A DNA stretch of 64,000 bases. Origin: Diospyros lotus. Lineage: Eukaryota; Streptophyta; Magnoliopsida; Ericales; Ebenaceae. The translations under genes and the position numbers were made by a program. The notes under the pieces are model-generated. The model did not search any database. It had not been told where the DNA came from and saw only the letters and a list, made by a program, of their open reading frames with translations. Of the stretch, positions 11,401-23,400 are shown one piece after another (the first letter of the stretch is position 1; each line of letters starts with the position of its first letter). Where the stretch lies: positions 35,279,191-35,343,190 of the forward strand of contig NC_068346.1 in NCBI RefSeq assembly GCF_014633365.1. Reading direction: 5' to 3'.

Positions 11401-14400
11401 CAAGGACTTTTCATCTTCATCACTAGGCACTCCTATTTAGGGATGACAATTGCAACCGAAATTGTGGGGAACCGAACCGAAACCGAATCGATCAACACAG
11501 TTAAAAACCGTTTGACTGGGTAATGGTTTGGTTTGGGAAAAAACTGAACACTGTTTCAATGGGTATGGTTTGATTATTGTTTTCACTAAATCCAAACCAA
11601 AACCTGAACCGAAACCGAACCAAATGTGTGGGTAACCAAATCGAATCGAACCGAACTGAATATACATATATATAATAGATATTTATTTATTTATTTAACA
11701 TATTATACATACACATAATATATATATTGACTAATGCATTTTTTTGACAAGTATTTTAACTAATGCATTACAAATATATAAAGGGCTATTAGCACCAAAA
11801 AGCCAAACGTTTCCGAGTTTTGGCAATTTTATCCAATGCTTTCAATTTTGGCAAAAAGAGCCAAATTTCTGAAATTAGTTACAATTTTAGCCAATACTAA
11901 AATCAATTTTGACCAGCGTGTGGCTTTGCTCAGGTGGCATACCACTTGGCATTTAATTTATTTTTTAATTTTTTTCATTATTTTTTGAAAAAAAAATACT
12001 CTCTCTTCTCTTCTCTGCACATATATACACACACACACCAACATATATATATACACACATACATAAATGTTTACACACAACAACATTTATATATATAAAC
12101 ATATACACACACAACAACATATATATACACACGACAATATATATACAGTGGCCGACGACGAGGAGGGCGATGGACGGCTGATTGAGCAGTGGTGGGGGGT
12201 GACGGCGGCGCTGGCGGGAGGGAGAGAGAGGGTGAAAGAGAGAGATCAATAATGAAGTTCGACGGCCTTCACTAGAGAAATCCGATCGGAATTCTCTGAT
12301 TGAACTTCTCTAATCGGACTTCTATAGCCTTTATTATCGGACTTTTCCAATTAGACTTTTCCGATCGGACTTTTCCAACCTTCATTATCAGACTTCTACG
12401 CCCTTCATTATCAGACTTCTTCTATCGGACTTTTCCGATCCGATTTTTCCAATCGGGCTTTCTTGATTGGGCTTTTCCGATCGGGCTTTTCCAATCGGAC
12501 TTTTCCAGCCTTCATTCTCAGACTTCTTCGATCGGACTTTTCTGATCGGGCTTTTCCAATCGGACTTTTCCAGCCTTCATTCTCAGACTTCTTCGATCGG
12601 ACTTTTCCAGCCTTCATTCTCAGACTTCTTCGATCGGACTTTTCTGATCGGGCTTTTCCAATCGGACTTTTCCAACCTTCATTATCGGGCTTTTCCGATC
12701 GAGCTTTTCTAATTGGATTTTTTCAATCGGACTTTTCCAGTCTTCATTATCAGACTTCTTCGATCGGACTTTTCCGATCGAGCTTTTCCAATCGGACTTT
12801 TTACTGCCTTCATTATCAGACTTCTCCGATCGGACTATTCCAGCCTTCATTATCAGAGACTTATATGGCCTTTATTATCGGACTTTTTCGATCAGACTTT
12901 TCTGATCAGACTTTTCCTGTGTGTATATATATATATATTAATGTGTGTATATATGTTGTTGTGTGTGTGTGTATATGTTGTTGTGAGTGTATATGTTTCT
13001 GTGTGTGTGTGTATATATATATGTTGCTCTGTGTGTGTGTATATATATGTTACTCTGTGTGTGTGTGTATATATATGTTGGTGTGTATGTTAGAGAGAGC
13101 ATTTTTCTTCAAAAAATAAAGAATTTTTTTTAAAAAAATTAAAAAATAAATTAAATGCCAAGTGGCATGCCACCTGGGTAAAGCCACACGCCGGTCAAAA
13201 TTGATTTCAACATTGGGTAAAATTGCAACTAATTTCAGAAATTGGGCTTTTCTTGTCAAAATTGAAAGCATTGGATAAAATTGTCAAAACCGAAAACGTT
13301 TGGTTTTTTGGTGCTACTAGCCCATATATAAAATATTTAACATTTATAAAGTAATTAACAAATAAAAATAAAACCTAATCTTAAATTATTTTATTTTTAT
13401 CAATCAAATAATTATATCCAAGAAGTTTGAAGTTAATTTGTAACTTTATGCAAGAAGAAGGTAACTTTATTAGAGTTTGTCTTTGTTTGTTGTGGAGTTA
13501 TCAAAAAAATTTATGAATGCTATTTGCAAAAGTTTGTCTTTGTTTGTTGATATGGATCAAACTAAAAAAAGCATGGTTAAAACCGAAATCGAATGATTTG
13601 GTTATGGTTTTTAATTTTTAAAACCAATGGGTAATGGTTTGGTTTTGGTTTTAGTAGTTTAAGTTTGGCTTAGTTATGGTTTTGGCAAAAACCGAAATCA
13701 AACCGAACCATTGCCAACCCACTCCTATTTGACAATTAATTTGTTCATTGATGCATAGAATATAGATACACTAAAAAAACCTTAAACCTCTTTCCAATCC
13801 ATTTTGGCACATTCTCTCTAAGATCCTGCAATGAGATCATGCCCTTAGATACTTGTAAATTGGTTGAGTGTTTGTTCCCTTAAAGGACGTGTTCCATGAA
13901 TGCTTATGGGTCAATACCATTTTGGTCCTCTCTTTGAAAGCCCTTGGATATCCATAAATGGGTTGCTTGTTCGTTCCTCAACGGATGTGCCAATGCTATA
14001 TTAAAATATATCAATTCAGACATCTTGACCAATTGTTGCAAAAAAAAAGTGAGATTACAAAGGACATTAATCAAAAAATCATAATAGAATGCTTAGAATG
14101 GAGAAGTGCTTCCAACATTTTATGCTATCCTAAAATCCTTTTAAAATTAAAAGAAAAGTTGTATTGAACAGCTATAAAACCAACTGTGTTGTATGGCATG
14201 GATCGTTGGACATACTAACATGTGAAAAATATGAACGCAATTAAGATAAATATGTAAAGATGAAAATGCAACCACATAAGGAAAAATTAGAAATGAATTT
14301 GTTTGTAATAGAGTAGTGCCTATTGGAGATGAGATATACAATACAAAATTAAGATGAGTTTAGACATGAGAAAAAGACAAATGGACACACCTTTGAAAGG

Positions 14401-17400
14401 GTGAATGAAATAAAAAAATAATAATAAAAGGGGAAGAGAAAGACAAAAGAAAATTTAGGGGAAACTGTTAGGCATAATATAAGAAATAACTATCTTACAG
14501 AAGATATTATCATGAATAGAGATTATTAAAGCTAAAAACCTATATAGCTGACTCCACCTAATGAGATTTAAGGCTAGTATTGTTATTGTATATGTTTGAA
14601 AGAGAGAAATATGGTAAAACTTTTCATGCGAGGTATACCATGAAATATGGCTTCCCAGAGTCCAATTTTCTGTTCCAAATGTTTGTATACTTTTTTATGT
14701 CCTTCACAGGGAAGATTAACAATTCCACCTAAATTGACTTCATCTCAGATAAGAAAATAAATATTTTAAAATAGGTAATAAACTAGCTACCTAGCATTAC
14801 TTAAGGATTAAATAACCATCTGATTTGAGGTCTTACCCCATATCCAACGATGAAGACTTCCATTGGAGATAATTGTTTCCACAAGCCACTATGTGGTGCA
14901 CAACAAATTCAGTCAGAGAACAAGATGCAAGCAAATAAACTTCTATAACAAGGTGTAATTTGAATTTGTAAGAATCCCACCTTATAGCAAAGGCATTGTA
15001 GTAAAGAAAGTGTGTCATTAATTCCATTAGGAAAAAACTGAAAAACCAGCGCAATCCATACCACACCACCTGTCTAAGTAAATAGTTTTTTTGAGGAGTG
15101 TCTAGCTGCAAGAACAGTATATTAGCAAGGTCTAGTGACATTCATTTCAATCTTTGGACAGCCTAACTTCCAGCAAGTAATATAAGATCAGTTTAATTAA
15201 TAATTTTGCAGATAAACAGAATGTCATGATATATGAAGATTGAGAAAAATTCAAAAAGAAAAGGTCAAGGTGACATTTTAAACTACAGTGAGGAAAAATC
15301 TAATAGCACTTTGGATATAAACAGACCCAAAAAATCAATAATTATTAATTGGTCTTTCAAGTTAGTCCTTTTTACATCCATAGCTCCTCTTACAAATGAT
15401 GCCAATAGTTTGCCTCTGAAAAGGAAAAGGAGAATACCAGACACCTGGTTCATTCCAAATAACCATGAGAATAAACAAAAACTATTACATGAGCATCTTT
15501 CAACATCATGAGTACCAAAACTCAGTAGCATGTAAAGGAACAGCAATTATGTTTATGGTAATGGGAATAAATAAAGTTGTGGGATACTGGCATAAAGGAA
15601 CAGAATAAACAAATACGAATAACCAACCTGTGAAGCAAATGCATTGAAGCTTAGAATTGGTCCAGCAATATAGAGGGGAGCATATACCAAATAAGATAGG
15701 TATATACCAAAGGAGAAATTACCACTCTGGAGATTTTTCTCCTGTGGAAAAGATAAGTTTGACCTTAAGATATTAGTTGACATGATAGCCATGAATAATG
15801 TGGGGTAATCATGATTACACTTAAAACTAATATTGACGTAAAGAGAACCTGTAATAATAGGTAGCATGATTGGCCTGATGAACATTTAGGGCAACTTAGG
15901 ATGTGCTTCTGCAATCAGGAGAAAAACCAAACAGGAATCAGACTAGCATCAGAATAAAGTATATTCCTTGAGCAACTCTTGCACACAAATAAGAAGAAAC
16001 AAGTAAAAAGGGTTAAATGAAAAGCCCTGGAGTATTATTGCATTACAGAAATAACAAACTACATCAGTTCATATAAACCATTATGCGGTTGTACACATAT
16101 AATCAACGAAGTCAATAGCCATTTACAGCTCAAAAATACTGACTTCTGTTGTACACATATAATCAACGAAGTCAATAGCCATTTACAGCTCAAAAATACT
16201 GACTTCAGAGAGAAACATGGGTATAATATAGATAACATGCAAATTTCAAAGCAACTGGAGGGAGAAGCATCCCATACACCAGCAATTCATGGGATGCAAA
16301 AGTTATCTGCATATACTGCAGATATATATTTTAGGTTCTCCAGGATTCCCTGCGTCTCCATCCAGGATGTAGATAGACTTTTAACTGAATCAATTTACAA
16401 CTTCCTTAAACCTTCTAGCCATCAGGATTACAAATATCCTAAGAGATCATATGATTGTTTTCTACCAAGATGAAGTAACCATTAGACCTCATGAATTTAG
16501 AAAGCCAACAAAGTTTCTGCAACTTGAAAGGATTGTTAGCAAGTTGAAATGCACTTACTGCTTCTGAAACCTAAACCTTTATTACATTTTTTTATGCTTC
16601 TGGATTCAGAAAGAATCTGCCTGTTTGCCTCTTATGCGGACTAAATACAGTTGAATTAGAGGAAGACCATACCATCACCCAAATATTTTCGACTCATCCA
16701 GATTTAATGAAGCATGGGGAAAGATTGTGTTAAAGATGGTGGCCTCATATGGACGGATGTAAGAGAAAAAACAAGGGTCTCAAGAAACATGGATAGAATA
16801 TGCCTTACAGAGATGTGGTATCTTGTTAACAGCATCCATTACTTTGAATTAGAATTATTATTATTTTTTTCAAATGAGTTCATTAGACAACGTCTACATG
16901 AAGTTTTTCGGTGAATATCAAGCAATCCAGCAAGAAATACCAAGAAGGATTCTGTGGGAGGACATTGCAGCAGTGCAAATACCTTTTGATCAAAGTGAGG
17001 ATTATGACAGGCCCAGTGGTAGTCGTACCCAAAGCTTATCAGGCGTAATGTAACTGCCAACAAAATAAACCAAAAAAGAATCTTGAAAATGGAAAATAGA
17101 AAATAAATATAAGCTCCTAAAGAAAACTAGATTTAAACTATTGGATAAGGAGTCTTTATTAAGGCATAAAACTAAAGCGACATCAATAAAGAATTTAAAT
17201 ATCAAGAACTAATTGGAGACTATATGACAAGTCTATTTTCTGACAGAAAAAAGGGTGTTGTTCCTTGTTGTATCATGTGGAATATTTGGTTAGAGAGACA
17301 TAGGAGAGCTTTCAAGAATGCTGAGAGTTCTACTTTCTTCTTAAGGGAATATTCTCATTTCCTTTTGTTTTAGATTAGAGGAGATTTAGCTTTCTCCCTT

Positions 17401-20400
17401 TTCAGTCCTTTTTTTTTGTTTTCAATTTCTTAGATGATTTGTCTTGAATTTAGCTTTGAGGCCTCTCTCCCTGATGGCAATCTATTGTTATTTCTCAAAA
17501 AGATATTCTGGAATGACATATTAGATCGACATAAGTGGTGAGGTCTTAATAATTATGTACTTGCAGCGTTAAAGCAACTGCAGCTGGAGTGTCTTCAAAT
17601 TCTGACCTTTTCCTAACCAAAAAGGGCCCTAGGTTAACCATTTTCTAAACAATCTAAATAAAAACCTTTTATTTAGGTCTAGAGCATCAAAGACATGCTG
17701 CCTCATGTACAAAAAGGAAAGGACAGAAGAAAAGACTGAAGGATATAAGAATAGATTCTTTACACCATGGTGTCTACAGAGTTTGTAACTTGCGTAAGGT
17801 TATGATAGATGCTGGCCAAGGTCCAACTATATAAGACAGACAAAAAAAAAAGAAGCTTCAGACTATGCTACTGCTGCTCAACTGTGGAAGATCCTTCTGT
17901 GTCACTCTCTCCTAATCAGCTACATTAAAGAAATGGGAGCTGGATGTCAAGCTTCCTGTGATGACCCAAGGATATAGAAGTAATTGTTTCATACATGTAT
18001 TTTTTCCTTTGTTGTACTTTAGGCTGTGGTAGCATTGTACATTCAGTTTGTTACTAACTGAAAGGATATAACAGCCTATAAATAGGCTAAAGTAGAGGAG
18101 AATAGGCATTGATAAATGAATTGAATTCTGTTTCCCTCTCAAATTCTCTCTCCCTCTCTGTTTCCTCTGGATTCTCCCTCCTTTCTTCTGATTTCTCCCT
18201 CCCTTTCTACTCTCTCATTCCTGATTTCTTCCATAATTCCATTCTAAACCTTAGGTAAACCCTAGGACCGTGACATTTGGTATCAAAGGCTGTGGTCCTC
18301 GGACATTGGACTGAGATTGACGCGAGTAAAAAGGCACCAGTTGGAAGCAGATCTGAGTGATTGTGATCAGATCAGGAGGGTTGCTGATCCACAGCAATCA
18401 GTTGCAGTGATTCCCAGCAATCAGATTGGATTGGGGATTGTTAATTCACAGAGGTAATAAATTAGTTGCAGGTCAGAACTGGCAATTCTTGTTTGACTTT
18501 TGAAGACGAAGCAGGTTAGGTGAGTTCCGACTGATTACGGCAAATTTTCATATCTGCGACAGAGTGGATCGAACTATCAACAGGCAGTCTCTGTAGATCT
18601 AGACAAATCCTACTCAGGTTGCTAAATTGAGTACTGGAAGGCTGTCCTTGGAAGCTTATAGTAGGTGATTCTCAGGAAGTTGTGACAAGAGTCAGTTTCT
18701 CAGAAAGCTCAACAGAGCCTATTGAGTCATGGAAATTGTGGATACAGAGGCAATTCTAATCCAGGCAATACTCATAGGCTGTTTCTCAGCTGAGTAATCG
18801 AAGCAGAGGAAAGTGACTTCTGGCAAGCTAGCTGATACGGGAACAATTGATTCAGGAGGCTGATTCTGATCTTGGGCAATTTCCTGAATGATACAAGTTG
18901 GAATAATAAAACTACCCCAATCCAACTACAAGTTGGAATAATAAACCTAAACAGAGCTAAATAAGAATCCTTGTTAAAAAGGAATTAAAAATCATACAAT
19001 TAGACTTCTAAACTAAAAAGGAAACAAAAATCCAAAAATCTAGAAAAAGAACAAATTTTCCGCCAGAATAATTAAAGTGCTAATTTGATACCCTAAATGA
19101 CGGAATTTGGCCAAAAGACCAGTGGGCTCAAGGGCTTTAGCCCATGAGTTCTTCTCAGTGGCTCGTTTCTGTTTGGAAAACATATACTATTCATCCCATT
19201 CCAACACGGTTGACTGGATTGACTGATCCGATTGCGTCATTGTTAGTTGACCTTCCATGATTCTCATCGCAAGCGGTGGAGATGGATTGGATGAAACAAG
19301 CGGAAACTGGGATGGACAATCTGGAAAAAGGCTTAGGGAAGATTCAAGTAGAGGCGAGTTGCGTCATTCACAGAAGAATGCGCCACAAGAAGAAAAGCAA
19401 TCACGCAAGAATGCGCCGCAACAAGAAAAGGAATCAAGGAAGAACGCGATCAAATCGTTAACCTCACTGACAAGCTGGATGACCTACTAATTTTGATGTC
19501 AAAGAAATTCCAGATCAGCCCACCAGTGGAACCTCTTTCAAAATCCACTACTAAACCAATTCTAGTGGAAGCTGGAATCCTACCTATTGCCTCAGGTTTG
19601 CAGCAAGAATCGGATTAGGCAATTCCAGATGCCTAGGCAGTTGCCAGAAAAATCAATGTGACACCATTGGAGGAGGTAACTGTCTGGAAGCCAAAGATGA
19701 TGGAACGGAAATGATCACAACAGCACAACAGCCTTAAATCTTGAAGATCTTAAATTTGTTTCTCTTGAAGGAATAGACAACACATCATCAAGACCGGAAG
19801 ATGGTGTTGAATTGCCTACACTAGATCAGGTAACTCCAACTAAAAAATCAGTCAATTGTGAGGAAACCTGTGCCTTAATCGCAGTGAATAACCAATGGAG
19901 ACTTCAAGTTTGGTTAGAGGTTGATAGAGGATGCTTGTGTTTGGAAAAAAATGATCACATTGAAATTCTCCAGTAGTACATTAATGATCTGGAACAGAGG
20001 AGGATGCAGAAGGAAAAATTGAAATGTGATGAATGGAGGATGGTGGAAGAGTTTTTTGCTGTCGGGAACAATACTGTTGCTGTTTTTATTGTTCATATTT
20101 CCATTGGTGAGCTGCAGCGTCAAATCCGATCTTGGCTGATAATATGGTTGAAGAAAAAGAGAAGGAAAAACAAAGGAAAAGGAAAGTAAGAGAAAAGAAC
20201 GAGAAAATGCGAAGGATAAACCAGACAACAAAAACGAGAATTGGATAAAGAAATAGCGGCTCAGTGATAATAAGTTTTTTAGGGCTAAGAAACCTCTCAA
20301 GGAGGGGAGATTGTCACAACCCAAGGATATAGAAGTAATTGTTTCATACATGTATTTGTTTTCCTTTGTTGTACTTTAGGCTGCGGTAGTATTATACCTT

Positions 20401-23400
20401 CAGTTTGTTACTAACTAAAAGGGTCTAACAGTCTATAAATAGGCTAAAGTAGGGGAGAATAGGCATTGATGAATAAATTGTATTACGTTTCCCTCTCAAA
20501 TTCTCTCTCCTTCTCTATTTCCTCTGAATTCTCCCTCCTGATTTCTCCCTCCTTTTCTACTCTCTCATTCACAATTTCTTCCATAATTCCATTCTAAACC
20601 CTAGGTAAACCCTAGAAGCGTGACACTTCCCTTCTCACTTTTCAACCCTATACCCCCAGTAGATCATAACCTCTGAACCCTTTCATGTAACACCGGTTGT
20701 TTTGATGGATGCCATTTTTATGACAAGACCAATTGGCAACCACTAATTTAGGAACCCCCTGATTCCACAAGACGTCTGAATATGTTTAAAACTTATAACT
20801 TCATCTATCAATGGTCAAATTAATTGGATTAGCCAAATACTAGTATAGCCCCACCCTCTGCTTTCTATAGAATATTTTCAAAAAAAGCATCCGGTCAACA
20901 ATCTAACAACCTGCTGGTCCTGCTCAGAGGTTTTTCTTCTTAATTGCTTAGGCTGTCTCCATCTAATGCATAATTCAAGAAATAACAGATCTGTTGTCCT
21001 GAGATTTTAAGGAGTTAGAGAAACTGTTTTTCACAAAAGCCCATAAGGGGGGAAACCTGTACAGGAGCCATAGAAAATACTGAAAAGAAAGCATTTAGAC
21101 TAGGCTTCTCAAATTTAAAGGGTCTTGGTCAACATTCAATCAGATGATAGCATGTCTCCACTGAAACCAAGGACAAGGCTACCTATGCTCAATGTCAGAT
21201 GTAGTATGCCAAGAGAATCTCTATCCTATGGGGGAAGAAGGCTGAATAAAGTGAACTTTTAGAGTAACATAACAAGAGGAGAGTGAATTTAAATGCAAAT
21301 TTTTGTGTTAAAGAAATATTTATTTCTGCAAGGATGTACTGCCCAACCTAAAAAATGATTGCACAAGATCAGGTTCCATCAAATTAAATTAATTTTCTTA
21401 CCAAGTCACAGAAAAGCTGCAAAAACATCTCTGAACAGGGTTCTAGCACCATGCCAAATGTGTCCGAAGAAGAAGAGGCAAGCAAATGAAGCATGCCCAA
21501 AAGTAAACCAACCCCTTGGACTACTACGAAAGACACCATTGGATTTCAAAGTAGCACGATCTAATCCAAAAATTTCACCCAATTGAGCATGTCTAGCATA
21601 TATTCCCACAATAGTAGGGTCGCCATAACTGACTCCAATGAGTTCGCCGCCGTGGAACTCAACAGTTACCACATTTATCCATTATATTTCTTGCTTATTT
21701 TTGTCTAGTATCTAGTCGAATTTGATTCTATTCAAATAAAAAACTATTCATGCATTTTATGACAGTTAAATCTGACAAGAGTAACATAGTGACGCCATCC
21801 CAATTTGGCTAAGAAAACAAATAAGGGATAAAGTCAAATAGTCTTTACATACTATGACTAGGAATGATGTACACGAAATTCCCGGCATCTCGTAGAAAAA
21901 GAATATAAACAAGCAAAAGGTTTTTCATAATTTCATTTTTTATTATAATTATACATAATCACTAACAAGAATTTGGTTCTTTTTACAAACTTGATGTTGA
22001 TAAATCCGCAAGTCTAGAAATTCATTTCAGATTGAACTTTCTCAAAATGTTTCTTCTTAAGAAAGAACCAGGCAAAAAGAGGATCTAGAAAGAAAACTGT
22101 GGACTCCCAGCCGTGGAATTATAGCGTAACATATGTATAAAGTTTAACCATGCTACTGAAGTCCTTACTTCCTTTCACTTAATCCAATAAAATGCTGTTT
22201 TGAAGGTCACCACTCTGGTAGCTAAGCACAAATATAAGACTTGCATTACATGAAATGACAACAATAAGGTCAATGAAAGATTTAAAAGTCAATTCTCTTT
22301 TATACTAATGGTAGTAGTAACCGCGGCGGCGGAGGGGGGGGGGGGGGGCAAGAGCATTATAACATTGTAGTTACATAATCAGAAGACATTACTACCACAA
22401 AATAGTAGAAGGACAACATAAAATGAGATGAAAAGGACACAGACATGCAGAGGAAGCTTTCAAAAAATATCATTCCACTGAAACTCCAAGATCTGAAAGA
22501 CCGAAAGAGGCTAAGTAAATACCAAAATTAAAGCATATGTGCCATCTGAAGGTACCACGGAAGTTATCCAAATATGCCAAATGATGTCTGTGCACAAGAA
22601 GAAAATCAATCAAGTATGAATGGAAATACTGAAACAGGACAACAAATATCCAAACGAATAGTATGAAAAAACATTACCATAATATAACTCACCCGAAACT
22701 TGAGAACCTATATCCCTCAAAAACACGGTTACATATAAGAATACATATGTTGAAAATCCAAAGCACAAACGGGAAATACTTTTTCCGGCCAAATATCTGC
22801 AGGGACAAAAATATGGTAAAATCTGATAACCATAGGAAGCATTACTAGATGGTACTATAAGGTGCTGAGATGGATGCCAAATCAATATAAAAAATTTATT
22901 ATCAGCTTTTCTTTTTTATTTAGAAGATAAAAGGGTTTACATAGTACTCATATCTTCACAATTTGGAATTTGTGAAACCTATGATTTGCCTTAATGCTCA
23001 CAGAAAATTCTGAAACTAATGAAATTGACCATACTCAAAAATAGCAATTCCCACTGAAGGTGTATTGGCCTGTCTTTCTCCCTTCTGAATAAATATAAAA
23101 CTGCAAGTTCCTAAATTTTACTACCATTTCCACACATTCAAACTTCTTTAACAAAAAAAATTCTAATTTCAACCTTAATATTGGTGGGGATAGAGTAGTG
23201 AGTTTGAAGGAGTTGAGCATTCTATTCATTTTTTCCAACGTTCCATCTAACTCTCTTTGTTTTTTGTTTTTGGTTATCTTATTCTGTTCTCTTAGTTGAT
23301 TTGTCTTTCACTCATTTACCAGATGAGTTACTTTAGTTTCAGTATTGTTATTCTTCTATTGTTGGAGCTTGGTGGTTTTTTCGAGGCCTAGATCCATTAT

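Larger units (their letters stand above)
11439..13719. mobile_element. Inverted-repeat DNA element, outer, 11-bp target duplication
   Basis: The 11-bp repeat cactcctattt occurs at 11428-11438 and 13720-13730. The ends are imperfect inverted repeats: gggatgacaattgcaaccg at the left, and on the opposite strand ggttggcaatggttcgg at the right. Both flanks are runs of degenerate aaccgaa units. Without the nested MULE the element is about 0.73 kb and encodes nothing recognisable. It could be a MULE-like or unclassified non-autonomous DNA transposon. Confidence 0.55.
17957..20625 (+). mobile_element. Non-autonomous LTR retrotransposon, 2.7 kb
   Basis: Two similar LTRs (17957-18275 and 20312-20625) are flanked by the 5-bp target duplication cttcc (17952-17956 and 20626-20630). 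A primer-binding-like site tggtatcaaaggct at 18278 resembles the usual initiator Met-tRNA site. A polypurine tract, aaggaggggaga, ends at 20310. The interior of about 2 kb has no RT, integrase or protease. A short charged ORF (19276-19461) might be a gag remnant. It depends on another element for movement. It lies in MBOAT intron 6. Confidence 0.88.

Noticed and set aside
11965..12252. Short ORFs in CA/TA repeats
   Set aside because: Microsatellite translation without any conserved feature.
12411..13119. Long ORFs on both strands across the minisatellite
   Set aside because: The short repeat simply lacks stop codons in several frames; the products are repeated low-complexity peptides with no known family.
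20004..20351. Lysine-rich ORF and its antisense near the LTR element's 3' end
   Set aside because: Part of the non-coding interior and 3' LTR; no family resemblance.
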